A DNA stretch of 38,108 bases from Candidatus Obscuribacterales bacterium (lineage in GTDB: Bacteria; Cyanobacteriota; Vampirovibrionia; Obscuribacterales; Obscuribacteraceae). The position numbers and the translations under genes were made by a program. Shown here piece after piece: positions 17,904 through 26,870 of the stretch. Numbering within the stretch: position 1 is the stretch's first letter; each line of letters starts with the position of its first letter. Under the pieces are notes generated by a model. That model saw only the letters and a list, made by a program, of their open reading frames with translations, had not been told where the DNA came from and did not search any database. The stretch is from NCBI GenBank assembly GCA_020050835.1, contig JAGVKB010000143.1:1-38108 (forward strand), read 5' to 3'.

Positions 17904-18962
17904 ATGCAACTGCTACTAACTGGTGGTCTGGGCTTCATCGGAAGCAATCTGGTTCGACATCTGCTCCAGCACTATCCTGACTACAGCATCATCAATTTGG
18001 ATGCGGTTACCTACGCCGGTCATCCGGAAAATCTCGAGGACATAGCCAGCAATCCACGCTACAAGTTCGTCAAGGGCAGAATAGAAGACAGCGAGCTGGT
18101 CAATGAGATCGTTTCAGGTCGCAAGTTCGGTCAAATAGACGGCATCATCAATCTCGCAGCCGAGACCCACGTCGACCGCTCGATTCACGACCCACAAGTT
18201 TTCGTTCACACCAATGTGCTCGGAACTCAAGTTTTGCTCGAGGCGGCATACCAATATGGGCGCAAGAAGGACGGCACAGGCTTCTCGATTCGTTTCGTTC
18301 AGGTTTCGACCGATGAGGTTTACGGCTCCTTGGGCGCGACCGGTTTCTTCACGGAAGAGACACCGCTAGCCCCTAACAGCCCATACTCTTCGAGCAAGAC
18401 TGGCGGAGACCTGCTCTGTCGCGCCTACTATCACACCTATGGACTGCCGGTGACAATCACGCGCTGCTCCAACAACTATGGTCCATATCAACATCCCGAA
18501 AAGCTCATTCCGCTCTTCATCAGCAAGGCGTTGAGCAATCAGCAGGTGCCGGTGTATGGAGACGGGCTTAACGTTCGCGACTGGTTGCATGTCGAAGACC
18601 ACTGCAAAGCGATCGACCTGGTGTTTCATAAAGGGACGCCGGGAGAGGTCTATAACATCGGCGGCAATAATGAGAAGAAAAACATCGAGATAACCAGGCT
18701 TGTTCTGTCTGAGCTGGGCAAGGGTGAAGATCTGATCAAATATGTTCAAGACAGGCCAGGACACGATCGGCGTTATGCCATTGATTCAAGCAAAATTCAA
18801 AAGCAACTCGGCTGGGAGCCAGAACATACTTTTGAAACTGGTATGAAGCAAACAGTCAATTGGTACAAAGAAAACCAGAATTGGCTTAACTCGGTTCTGC
18901 GTAATGTAGAATTTACAGCGGTAAATGTTGCAGCTACACCGACTAAAGTGGTGGCTAGATAA
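17904..18962 (+). CDS. rmlB: dTDP-glucose 4,6-dehydratase
   Basis: 352 residues. An extended SDR enzyme converting dTDP-glucose to dTDP-4-keto-6-deoxyglucose, the second step of dTDP-deoxyhexose synthesis. The NAD-binding motif is TGGLGFIGSN, the catalytic TDEVYG and YSSSK are present, and NNYGPYQHPEKLIPLF and DWLHVEDHC are family hallmarks. The ATG at 17904 is chosen because GAGGAAT lies at ideal distance; an upstream TTG at 17865 has no SD. rmlD follows after 34 bases. Confidence 0.96.
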   Translation: MQLLLTGGLGFIGSNLVRHLLQHYPDYSIINLDAVTYAGHPENLEDIASNPRYKFVKGRIEDSELVNEIVSGRKFGQIDGIINLAAETHVDRSIHDPQVFVHTNVLGTQVLLEAAYQYGRKKDGTGFSIRFVQVSTDEVYGSLGATGFFTEETPLAPNSPYSSSKTGGDLLCRAYYHTYGLPVTITRCSNNYGPYQHPEKLIPLFISKALSNQQVPVYGDGLNVRDWLHVEDHCKAIDLVFHKGTPGEVYNIGGNNEKKNIEITRLVLSELGKGEDLIKYVQDRPGHDRRYAIDSSKIQKQLGWEPEHTFETGMKQTVNWYKENQNWLNSVLRNVEFTAVNVAATPTKVVAR

Positions 18963-18996
18963 GGCGCCACGGCTTCGCGAAAGGCCTGACTAAGAG

Positions 18997-19848
18997 ATGA
19001 AAATATTACTTACCGGTGCCGGTGGAATGCTAGGGAAGGCATTGGCTCCCTGCTTAGAGGATCGTGGCCATACGGTCATCGGACTGCCCAGAGAAGAGCT
19101 GGACGTGACCAACTACCAGCAGGTTATGGATATCTTGACCGCCGCCGGTCCCGATCTGGTTATTCACGCTGCCGCCTATACGCGCGTCGATCAAGCTGAG
19201 TCGGAGCCCGATCTGGCTTATTTGATCAACGGTTACGGCACTGAAAACATTGCGCTGGTCTGCGCCAAGCTCGATCGTCCGATGTTGTATGTCTCGACCG
19301 ACTACGTATTCGATGGAGAGCAGAACCGCCCATACACCCCCTGGGAGCGCTGCCGACCATTGTCGATTTACGGCAAGTCCAAGCTGGCAGGCGAGAAGGC
19401 CGTTCAACGGCATCTTAAGAGATTTTTCGTCGTGCGGACAAGCTGGCTCTACGGCCCGCACGGACGCAATTTCGTAAATACTATTCTCGATATTTCCAGG
19501 CAGCGCAAACCAATTCGAGTAGTCTCGGATCAGATCGGAACACCGACCTGCACTCTAAGCCTTTCCGAATGCATCGCCGATCTCATTGCCAGCGAGCGCT
19601 GGGGTGTCTACCATGCCACCGATGGTGGAGTCACCACCTGGTACGAGTTCGCCCGGGAGATTCTGCGCGGCACCAATATCGAAGTTGAGCCGATCGCTAC
19701 CAAAGACTTTCCACGCCCGGCTACACGACCGAAGTATTCCGTGCTTGACAAAACAACATTGATACACACGATCGGGCGTGAAGTAACCCCCTGGGAAGAG
19801 TCTCTCAGAGGCTATCTTGAGTTGATGGCCACCAGCCAACCGGTTTGA
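18997..19848 (+). CDS. rmlD: dTDP-4-dehydrorhamnose reductase
   Basis: 283 residues. An SDR enzyme reducing dTDP-4-keto-L-rhamnose to dTDP-L-rhamnose with NAD(P)H. Motifs: TGAGGMLG at the N-terminus, HAAAYTRVDQAE, VSTDYVFDG, YGKSK with the catalytic Tyr and Lys, and RTSWLYGPHGRNFV. It follows rmlB with a short gap, and with the RmlC-like gene it forms a partial rhamnose-type pathway. The nucleotidyltransferase rmlA is not in this window, so dTDP-glucose must come from elsewhere. Related RmlD-like enzymes make other deoxyhexoses; rhamnose is the most likely product. Confidence 0.93.
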   Translation: MKILLTGAGGMLGKALAPCLEDRGHTVIGLPREELDVTNYQQVMDILTAAGPDLVIHAAAYTRVDQAESEPDLAYLINGYGTENIALVCAKLDRPMLYVSTDYVFDGEQNRPYTPWERCRPLSIYGKSKLAGEKAVQRHLKRFFVVRTSWLYGPHGRNFVNTILDISRQRKPIRVVSDQIGTPTCTLSLSECIADLIASERWGVYHATDGGVTTWYEFAREILRGTNIEVEPIATKDFPRPATRPKYSVLDKTTLIHTIGREVTPWEESLRGYLELMATSQPV

Positions 19849-19881
19849 AAATTCGCTGAAAGGCAGCTCACATCAGCACTA

Positions 19882-19971
19882 ATGGCAGCTCGGCATGCTA
19901 TTCTAGTGGGCGCTTTTGTGATGGGCATCGGCAGCCTAGCCGTTGCAAAGAGTTTTATTGAGGCGCTCTAA
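19882..19971 (+). CDS. Possible 29-aa hydrophobic ORF coupled to the epimerase
   Basis: ATG at 19882, TAA at 19969-19971, overlapping the next ATG as TAATG. The peptide (MAARHAILVGAFVMGIG...) is one hydrophobic helix. No clear SD. It may be a real micropeptide used for translational coupling, or chance. Confidence 0.25.
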   Translation: MAARHAILVGAFVMGIGSLAVAKSFIEAL

Positions 19972-20525
19972 TGTTGAAACCTTTGACTCAGGAAGCAATC
20001 GGCAACGATTATTGCGGCGAGCTTTCCATTCAGGACTATTCCAAGAAACAATCGATCGACGGAGTTCAGTTAATCAACCTGAACCTCTTTCTAGATGATG
20101 GCGGCTCCCTGGCCGAGATCGTTCGATTTGACGATCAGGGTAATCTTCAATTGATTCCGGAATTTAAGGCCAAACAGAGCACCTTCTCTCAAATCATGCC
20201 TGGAGTAATCAAGGCATTTCATCTTCACTATAATCAGGAAGATGTCTGGTTCTGCATGCCTTACGACAGACTATTAATCGGGCTGTTTGACGCCCGCAAG
20301 GATTCACCCACCTACCAGCAGTCGATGCGCTTCGTAATGGGCGCCGGACGAGCACAGATTCTTTATATACCGCGCGGTGTCGCTCACGGCATGGCAAATG
20401 TCTGGCAGAACACTGCCAATATGATTTATTTTGTCAACCAGTGCTTCAATCCGGCCTGCCCAGACGAGCACCGTTTGCCATGGAATATCCTGGGTGATGA
20501 TTTCTGGGAAATTCGCAAGGGTTAA
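19971..20525 (+). CDS. dTDP-4-dehydrorhamnose 3,5-epimerase family protein (RmlC-like)
   Basis: 184 residues, cupin fold. GVIKAFHLHYNQEDVWF (H84, H86) corresponds to the active-site His region, and YIPRGVAHGMANV and PDEHRLPWN match the RmlC core. In canonical RmlC a Lys follows the active-site His region as QxxK; here the segment reads QEDVWF, so that Lys appears absent. This suggests a divergent subfamily, still probably acting on a nucleotide 4-keto sugar. GAGG lies ten bases before the ATG at 19971. It follows rmlD after 122 bases, in the same direction. Substrate specificity is uncertain, so no gene symbol is given. Confidence 0.8.
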   Translation: MLKPLTQEAIGNDYCGELSIQDYSKKQSIDGVQLINLNLFLDDGGSLAEIVRFDDQGNLQLIPEFKAKQSTFSQIMPGVIKAFHLHYNQEDVWFCMPYDRLLIGLFDARKDSPTYQQSMRFVMGAGRAQILYIPRGVAHGMANVWQNTANMIYFVNQCFNPACPDEHRLPWNILGDDFWEIRKG

Positions 20526-20558
20526 GCACCAATCGCATTTGAACCTTCGACAAAACAA

Positions 20559-20575
20559 GCCAGCAATCAACTGGC
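20559..20575 (+). terminator. Weak hairpin after the epimerase
   Basis: GCCAG, seven-base loop, CTGGC, lying 34 bases after the epimerase stop. No T run follows. The rest of the 256-base gap before the second MBOAT gene shows no convincing gene. Confidence 0.25.
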
Positions 20576-20781
20576 CGGTTAAAAGCGATCGTCTGAATGA
20601 GCACGCAGCTAGACCGCAAACAATTAGTCTGGTTTTGGGGAATGCCAAGGCTGATATACGCTTCAGGATCTATGCTTGATTTGCTGTCAGCATGGACTTT
20701 TCATGAGGAATCGGATGAAACTCTGTCCGGACGGTTAGGCACAGTTAAGGGACGAGGTAAGCCGCCTCGAGGAGTCCCGGG

Positions 20782-22242
20782 TTGTTATTCAACAGTCTCC
20801 AGTATCTACTTTTTCTGCCGACGGTATTTATCCTCTTTTGGCTTGCACCGGTACGGCTGCGCGTGCCATTACTGCTGGTGGCAAGCTACATCTTCTACAT
20901 GTCCTGGCGCCCCGAGTACGGTCTGCTCATCTTTGGCTTGACGCTAGGCAACTTCCTTCTGACGCCAATGATTGCCAAAGCCTCGTCGCCCAAGTCCCGA
21001 AGGCTTTGGCTGTCTTTGGTGGTGGCCGGCAATCTGATTACTCTGGGGGTTTTCAAATATTACCTCTTCGCTTTCGACCTTGCAAAAGCGACTGCGCACT
21101 TATTTAAGATCTCCTGGTCGGAGCCGACTCTGAGCATCATTCTTCCCTTAGGAATCTCCTTCTTCGTTTTCGAATTCATCCACTACGCAGTCGACGTGTA
21201 CAGAGGCAAGCCAACCGTGAAATCACTTCCCGATTTCATGCTTTTCGCTTCGTTCTTTCCTACACAGATCGCCGGTCCCATCAAACGCTACATGGATTTC
21301 ATCCCGCAGCTCGGCGTCAATTCGACCCTCAAATGGGATTACATAGACGAGGGCGTTCAGCTGATCTTATTGGGATTGGTTAAGAAAGTGTTGATTGCCG
21401 ACCAACTGGCAACCGTAGCTCAAGCCGGATTCGGCAATGTCCACAATTTCTCGGGACTCGATCTCTGGCTAATCACTTACGCTTTCGCCTTTCAGATCTT
21501 CTACGATTTTTCCGGCTATACCGACATTGCCCGTGGCTCGGCGCTGCTGTTCGGCTACAAAGTTCCAATTAACTTCAATCTACCTTATCTCGCCGCTAAT
21601 GTCTCCGACTTCTGGCACCGCTGGCATATCAGCCTGTCGACCTGGTTGCGCGACTACCTCTACATTCCACTGGGTGGGTCTCGCTGCGGGCGGCTCTTCA
21701 ACTACAAAAATCTCTTTCTTACAATGGCGCTGGGCGGGCTCTGGCACGGCGCTTCTTTGCACTTCCTCGTATGGGGAGCCTATCAGGGGATACTGTTAAT
21801 CCTGCACAAGGAATATCTGCGAGTCCTGGAACTTCTCGGAATCAGCAAACGCGTTCTTGCCTCACGTCTTTATCACGCGGTTTCAATCTTCATCACCTTT
21901 CAGCTAGTTTGCGTGGGTTGGGTGCTTTTCCGCGCAGATGATCTGAGAATCGCCACCAGAATCATTCAAAAGCTTTTCTTGAGAGCGCCGGTAGAGCTGT
22001 TTCATTTGGGCAGCACCAAACTAACTGTGCTGCATATAAGCGATCCGATCATCTTTCCAGCCTTGCTGCTCATTCTGCCAGCGCTGGTAATCGCCCATCT
22101 TACAGTCGGCTGGCTCAACAATAAGTCCTACTATCTTTGCCCGCCTCTGCCGGTCAAAATCGGCTGCATGCTGGCACTACTTTGCCTGATCGTCATTTTC
22201 AGCAGCGACAGCTCACCCAAGTTCATCTACTTTCAGTTCTAG
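20782..22242 (+). CDS. MBOAT-family O-acyltransferase (AlgI/DltB-like), copy 2
   Basis: 486 residues from a TTG start at 20782. That start is supported by GAGGAG (about 20768-20773) and by alignment with copy 1, since both begin MLFNS and continue QYL.FLPT. Core motifs: GISFFVFEFIHYAVDVYRG, ASFFPTQIAGPIKRYMDF, DFWHRWHISLSTWLRDYLYIPLGG, and GGLWHGASLHF with putative catalytic H322. It ends FIYFQF like copy 1. It is a polytopic inner-membrane enzyme moving acyl groups to the periplasm. The SGNH-like partner follows 13 bases later. Each copy having its own partner suggests two acylation sites, two acceptors, or duplication with specialisation. Confidence 0.93.
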   Translation: MLFNSLQYLLFLPTVFILFWLAPVRLRVPLLLVASYIFYMSWRPEYGLLIFGLTLGNFLLTPMIAKASSPKSRRLWLSLVVAGNLITLGVFKYYLFAFDLAKATAHLFKISWSEPTLSIILPLGISFFVFEFIHYAVDVYRGKPTVKSLPDFMLFASFFPTQIAGPIKRYMDFIPQLGVNSTLKWDYIDEGVQLILLGLVKKVLIADQLATVAQAGFGNVHNFSGLDLWLITYAFAFQIFYDFSGYTDIARGSALLFGYKVPINFNLPYLAANVSDFWHRWHISLSTWLRDYLYIPLGGSRCGRLFNYKNLFLTMALGGLWHGASLHFLVWGAYQGILLILHKEYLRVLELLGISKRVLASRLYHAVSIFITFQLVCVGWVLFRADDLRIATRIIQKLFLRAPVELFHLGSTKLTVLHISDPIIFPALLLILPALVIAHLTVGWLNNKSYYLCPPLPVKIGCMLALLCLIVIFSSDSSPKFIYFQF

Positions 22243-22255
22243 TTTCTTCCCGAAC

Positions 22256-23494
22256 ATGCAAACCCCCACACCAACAGCATTCAGATGGTTACAGAGTCCG
22301 GTCTTGTGGACCGCGGCGATCTTCATCTTGCTGAATGCCTCTCTGCCTCACTGCGCAGCCTTGCAATTCGACTCCTACAAATTTCCCTACCGCGGCTGGT
22401 CATGGTGGCTGATGAACGACTTGAAGCGGAGCAGTGGAAACTCAAATACAGCCATAATGGGATCATCGCTAATCGTGACAGCCAACTCGGGCGTGGAAGC
22501 GAATTATCTGGGACAAACTGTCAACCTCACTAGCCACCACAAGGCCACCTACCTCGATCGCCTGCTCAAGGAGAAGTTTGGTGGCAGATTCAACACCTTC
22601 AACTTAGCTGCTCCCGGACTGATGGCGAGCGACGCCTATCTTTCACTCAAAACGATGTTGGAATCAGGCCATCACCCGGACGTCTTGATCTATGGCGTAG
22701 CACCGAGAGACTTCGTCGACAGCTCGGTAAAATGCCCTGCCGATACCGACGTGTTCAAGTATTTAAGAAGACTGACAAAAATAGATGAAATTGCAGACGC
22801 AACGTTTAGAGCACCGCTGGAAAGAATTGACTGGTGGCTGCAGAGAAATATCTACTTCTGCGGAACTGCGCTCGACTATCAAATGCTTGCCGGCGAGCTT
22901 TGCCAACAAGTGCTCGCCAAGGTATTACCGCCAAGGGCTACGCAACCTCCTCTCAGCCTTGCTGAGATGGAAACGATTCTTCCTAAATTCAAGCCGGCGG
23001 CTACTCACCCCGAACGGTCTCGAATCGAGCCCACGGTTGCGGAGACAGTTCGCAATCAATTCTTCGACAACCGTGGAGAATACCTGGAAAGATACCAGTG
23101 GCCGAACAATTACGAGCTCGAGCTGACCTTTCTCGAGCGGATCATCTTACTGTGCAAAGAAAAACAAGTTCAACTGGTCCTGGTAAACATGCCAATTCTA
23201 CCGGCCAACACCACGCTACTTCCGAAAGGATTTTATCGAAGCTACCAAAACCGATTGAAGAGCATTGCCAAGCGCGACAACGTACCCTTCATGGACTCTT
23301 GCGATCCGCTAGTTCTAGAACAGAAGGACTTTCACGATCCAGTCCATCTCAACGCATTCGGTGGGCAAAAATTCTACAGCGCGCTTGTCGATGGACTATC
23401 TAATGATGTGGTCAGCAGAAAGGCACTAGCTGCGGCCGGTCAACGAGGCCAAGCGACCAGAGAGATAGCCGGCAAAGCTCAACCAACAAATTGA
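22256..23494 (+). CDS. SGNH-like acyltransferase partner of MBOAT, copy 2
   Basis: 412 residues. N-terminal membrane anchor (about 15-35), then a probably periplasmic domain. SGNH-like features: IMGSSLI (S70/S71, S71 the likely nucleophile by alignment with GTS in copy 1), VAPRDFVD, LVNMPI, and DPVHLNAFGGQKF (D361, H364). It resembles copy 1 in order and spacing of motifs but lacks the Ala/Pro-rich insert. It lies 13 bases after MBOAT copy 2, in an evident two-gene unit. The ATG at 22256 has no clear SD, so coupling to the upstream gene is likely. Acyl donor and acceptor unknown. Confidence 0.78.
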   Translation: MQTPTPTAFRWLQSPVLWTAAIFILLNASLPHCAALQFDSYKFPYRGWSWWLMNDLKRSSGNSNTAIMGSSLIVTANSGVEANYLGQTVNLTSHHKATYLDRLLKEKFGGRFNTFNLAAPGLMASDAYLSLKTMLESGHHPDVLIYGVAPRDFVDSSVKCPADTDVFKYLRRLTKIDEIADATFRAPLERIDWWLQRNIYFCGTALDYQMLAGELCQQVLAKVLPPRATQPPLSLAEMETILPKFKPAATHPERSRIEPTVAETVRNQFFDNRGEYLERYQWPNNYELELTFLERIILLCKEKQVQLVLVNMPILPANTTLLPKGFYRSYQNRLKSIAKRDNVPFMDSCDPLVLEQKDFHDPVHLNAFGGQKFYSALVDGLSNDVVSRKALAAAGQRGQATREIAGKAQPTN

Positions 23495-23496
23495 TC

Positions 23497-23522
23497 AGTT
23501 GTACCGAAGTAGTACGGCAACT
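23497..23522. terminator. Hairpin between convergent genes
   Basis: AGTTG pairs with CAACT, and inside it CCG with CGG, with a two-base bulge and an eight-base loop. It lies in the 48-base gap between the convergent SGNH-like and glycosyltransferase genes, so it may terminate from both sides. No T run. Confidence 0.4.
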
Positions 23523-23542
23523 AGTACAGCCGCCGCTTCAAA

Positions 23543-25357
23543 TCAAGGTGCGGTCTGCCTGCTCAGGGTCGCATCGCTATCGCCGCCCTTGAGCGTGAGT
23601 ATCTCCCGCCGACCAAGTGTCAACGCGCTCCAATAAGATTGCTTCGACACTTCCTGATACTCCGGAACCGGAGAGAAGCTCACGATGTACTCTTCTCCGG
23701 TAATCGGCCACCACCGCCACTGGTCTCGGGGAGGCTTTCCACGATGTGTGATTGCATAGCTACCATTAGATAATGCCAAGTACTCATTCAATTGCGGATT
23801 GCGCAGGTAATCGAACTCCGAACCGCCGTCAATCGCGCTCGACGGAACTCCTGCCAGCTCCAAACGAGCAAGTTCGGACCATCTTGCCCGGTTCCAGGCC
23901 ATGTAATCTTGTTGGGCAGCGCTGGCGTATGCTCCAAAAATCACTAAGACCGGTACGGCAATCGCCATCAGATGACGAGCTCGCATATAGCTTGCAGCCA
24001 CAGCAACAGCCATGATTGCCGGTGGTAGAGCCATTACGTAATAGCGATCTAGATCCCACACGATTGTCTGCAAAACCACAAATCCAATCGCTACAAGACC
24101 GGCAAGGAAACAGATGCCTCGAGCCAGATCCGTACCTCCGCCCTGCTTTTGCACGAGAACACGCTTCAACCGACGCGATGCGAAAACCGCACCAGCACCA
24201 ATCACCAGTAGAAATGTCCAACCGGCGATTGCCGATACGTCAGTAAGTAATACTCGCCACTTATTGGCCAGCGGCGGAAGATTAACACCCATGATCGTAT
24301 GCGCCCCAAGCTCAGGCAGCCGCAAGAGATTCTGGTTGAACGGCATCAAAGCATGTTTGACATAGACTAGATCTACACAAACAGCAGTGATTGCTGCCGT
24401 AGCTGCAACATACCAAACCGGGCTGATTCGCTGCTTCGACTTAATGCCGGCGAGCGCCGGAAGAAAGGCAGGCAGCAATGGCAGCGTAAAAAGGCCCAGG
24501 TAGAACGAGGTCTTCCCGACTTGAATCATCAGCGCCGGAAGCAGCTTGAGCGGGGCACGGAGAGCGCTCACCAATAACGCTTTGAACTCCGAGCGATACC
24601 AGCCGAAATTGGTGCTGCCCAGATTCATCTGCGTCATCGCTTTGTCGATACATACGAATGAGAGCAGCGGCAAGACGACGGAGAGGAATGCAAGCACAAT
24701 CGCCGGCTTTCCGCGTCGAAGCTGCAAAACAACAGCTACCAGATTCAATCCCACAAATACTACGGCAGTCTGTCTCGTGGCAATTGCGGCGATCAAGCAG
24801 ATTGCGGCTAACGTAGCATTGAGCATGGTGGCATTTTTCAGGCTGCGCACCAAAAAGAGCAGATAAAGATTAACCAATGCAGCAGCCGAAACGTCAGTCA
24901 TGTTGGAGAAACTCAAATTGACCCAAATCGGATTGACAGCCAGCGTCATCGCTGCAACGGAACTCACAGCACGCCTGACTCCCAGCTCCTTAAGAGTAAA
25001 GAAGAGTGCGACAACGGCAGTCAAACTCAGGAGATAATTCTGCGCTCGCAACACTTCGTGTGAAAAGCCAAACAGATAAGTCGTAGCGGCTCCCGCGACC
25101 ACATGTGCGAAACAGGCCGCCGAACAACCGGCCAACCTGAGCTGGCCCGTCTCCATAAAAACCTTGACTGCAGCGCTGTAGAGCCAATCGTCATTGAGCG
25201 GGAAATTGCCGGCTGTCGAAACGAAGCAAAGATTCCAAAGATAGTACGCAAAAATCGGCAGCAATGCCAGCAACGTTAGTACCGGCCGCGCCCTGTTTAC
25301 TCGTGAATCAGGGCGTGCACCGGTCTGCTTGACTGTTAGTCCGATCAGCGTCTGCAT
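23543..25357 (-). CDS. GT-C family membrane glycosyltransferase (PMT/ArnT-like)
   Basis: 604 residues with about ten or more transmembrane helices and a soluble C-terminal part (from about residue 490). The first periplasmic loop contains LNDDWLYSAAVK (D56, D57), the acidic motif expected at the active site of GT-C enzymes that use polyprenyl-phosphate sugars. These act at the periplasmic face of the inner membrane. The helix-rich middle and the LDRYYVMALPPAIMA segment fit the PMT_2/GT39-GT83 group. It is convergent with MBOAT/SGNH unit 2, consistent with a role in the same surface glycan, but the donor and acceptor are unknown. No clear SD at the ATG at 25357, so the start is less certain. 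Confidence 0.75.
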   Translation of the reverse strand: MQTLIGLTVKQTGARPDSRVNRARPVLTLLALLPIFAYYLWNLCFVSTAGNFPLNDDWLYSAAVKVFMETGQLRLAGCSAACFAHVVAGAATTYLFGFSHEVLRAQNYLLSLTAVVALFFTLKELGVRRAVSSVAAMTLAVNPIWVNLSFSNMTDVSAAALVNLYLLFLVRSLKNATMLNATLAAICLIAAIATRQTAVVFVGLNLVAVVLQLRRGKPAIVLAFLSVVLPLLSFVCIDKAMTQMNLGSTNFGWYRSEFKALLVSALRAPLKLLPALMIQVGKTSFYLGLFTLPLLPAFLPALAGIKSKQRISPVWYVAATAAITAVCVDLVYVKHALMPFNQNLLRLPELGAHTIMGVNLPPLANKWRVLLTDVSAIAGWTFLLVIGAGAVFASRRLKRVLVQKQGGGTDLARGICFLAGLVAIGFVVLQTIVWDLDRYYVMALPPAIMAVAVAASYMRARHLMAIAVPVLVIFGAYASAAQQDYMAWNRARWSELARLELAGVPSSAIDGGSEFDYLRNPQLNEYLALSNGSYAITHRGKPPRDQWRWWPITGEEYIVSFSPVPEYQEVSKQSYWSALTLGRREILTLKGGDSDATLSRQTAP

Positions 25358-25499
25358 GTGAAATTCAGTAGCTTCTCATCCTCTGCCATCTCGACTAACG
25401 CGGGATACTTGACAATAACATTTTGGTTATCAAGCACTGTACCAGACCGGAGTAAACTTAACCAGTTGGATCTGCTTACTTAAGCACTGCCAGCGGCAA

Positions 25500-25528
25500 A
25501 GGCGCGCCAGAAGCCGGTCCAGGCGCCT
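25500..25528 (-). terminator. Hairpin at the 3' end of the efflux operon
   Basis: AGGCGC at one arm pairs with GCGCCT at the other, overlapping the adaptor stop codon; read on the minus strand it is followed by TTG. A possible weak terminator for the RND operon. The remaining upstream gap to 25358 shows nothing else recognisable. Confidence 0.3.
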
Positions 25529-26864
25529 ACTTGTAGTCCATTGGTCTCGTCTTGACCGCCTCGCCCTCGCGCAGATCATCAGCCGGACTGACGATTACTT
25601 CATCTCCGTTTTTCAACCCGACTCTGACTTCAATTTCGTCTCCGAAATCTCGACCGACAGTAATTAGCTGAAAATGTACCTTCCCATCCTTCACCTGGGC
25701 AACATAGAGACCATCCGTACGAGTGATGATCGTCGTACCGGGAATTCTTATCCAGGGAGTTTCTCTAAGGCTCGAGAATTTCACCTCCGCATACATGCCG
25801 GGCAGCAGCGCGCGATCCGGATTATCCATTTGGATTTCAGTTTGGCGAGTGCGTGTGTTTGGATCGAGCGCTCCGCTTACATTGGTGACGCGCCCGACGA
25901 ACTTTCTTTCCGGAAACTCCGGCACATCCACCTCCGCCGTCTGCCCGGCATGCAGGTAGCGGGCGATACGCTGCGGTACCCCGACATAAATGCGCAGCTT
26001 GTCAATTTTCGCTAATTGGAACAGCTCGAGATTCGTCGATTGGCTTCCTTGAGTGATCAACGCACCCGGGTCTACCTTGCGAACAGTGATAATCCCTTCA
26101 AATGGCGCAACCACCTTTTGAAATCCCTTTTCTGCCTCGAGTCTCCGCACATCAGCCCGTTGTGCCACCACTTTCGCCTGCGCTACTGCCACTTGTGCTT
26201 GAGCCGCTTTCACCTGAGCCGATGCCGCCTTCTCCGATGCCACCGCAGCCTCCAGGGTAGCTACCTGAGCTTCCTCGAAGCGTACCTTCTCATCTCGACT
26301 CTGCAGACTGACTGCACCTCTGGTAGCAAGGTCTACCCAACGCTTGGCCGTAATGGTGGCATAAGTGAGATTGGCTTTGTCCTTCTGTACTTCGGCTTGA
26401 GCGCTGACATCTTTGGCGACAGCCTCCTTGAGCTGAGCCTGCGACTCCAGAAGCCCGGCGTCTGCCTCCTTTAAATCAGCCTTGCCCTGATTGAGCTTTT
26501 CGTCCACAGTCGGCGTGTCAATTACCGCCAACAACTCACCAGCTTTTACGTGATCGCCGATATCAACCAATCGACTTTTCAGATATCCATCCACGCGAGC
26601 ATAGATGGTCGTGTAAAGGATCGCGTTGATGTTGCCAGGCAACTTAATCGATTCAGTGCCAGCTGCCGGGCGCGCCACGATTGATGTAACCACTCTCACA
26701 GCGCCAACCGTCTCAGCCTCCATCTTCTTAAGCTCTTTCTTCTGTTCGAGCCTTGGAACAACGCCAACTGCAAACAATACTCCGACTACCACAGCCAGAA
26801 CAGTCAGAAAGAGGAAAACCCCTTTCGGTCCACCGCCAGGTTTTTCTGTGGGATAAGCCTGCAT
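25527..26864 (-). CDS. RND efflux periplasmic adaptor (membrane fusion protein)
   Basis: 445 residues, HlyD/AcrA type. One N-terminal membrane helix (about 15-37), then a lipoyl/barrel-sandwich half (YARVDGYLKSRLVDIGDHVKAGELLAVID), an Ala/Gln/Glu-rich coiled-coil hairpin (about 120-255), the second lipoyl half (VVAPFEGIITVRKVDPGALI), and beta-barrel and membrane-proximal domains to the end. It bridges the inner-membrane RND pump to an outer-membrane TolC-type channel. It is the last gene of a three-gene minus-strand operon, six bases after the second permease. One adaptor therefore appears to serve two permeases, as in MdtABC, although the permeases are not MdtB/MdtC-like at TM10. Confidence 0.93.
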   Translation of the reverse strand: MQAYPTEKPGGGPKGVFLFLTVLAVVVGVLFAVGVVPRLEQKKELKKMEAETVGAVRVVTSIVARPAAGTESIKLPGNINAILYTTIYARVDGYLKSRLVDIGDHVKAGELLAVIDTPTVDEKLNQGKADLKEADAGLLESQAQLKEAVAKDVSAQAEVQKDKANLTYATITAKRWVDLATRGAVSLQSRDEKVRFEEAQVATLEAAVASEKAASAQVKAAQAQVAVAQAKVVAQRADVRRLEAEKGFQKVVAPFEGIITVRKVDPGALITQGSQSTNLELFQLAKIDKLRIYVGVPQRIARYLHAGQTAEVDVPEFPERKFVGRVTNVSGALDPNTRTRQTEIQMDNPDRALLPGMYAEVKFSSLRETPWIRIPGTTIITRTDGLYVAQVKDGKVHFQLITVGRDFGDEIEVRVGLKNGDEVIVSPADDLREGEAVKTRPMDYK

Positions 26865-26870
26865 ATCTGT

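Noticed and set aside
20597-20941. 114-codon plus-strand frame before MBOAT copy 2
   Set aside because: It overlaps the MBOAT start, is out of frame with it, and reads as low-quality Cys/Ser-rich protein. The MBOAT TTG start with SD explains the region.
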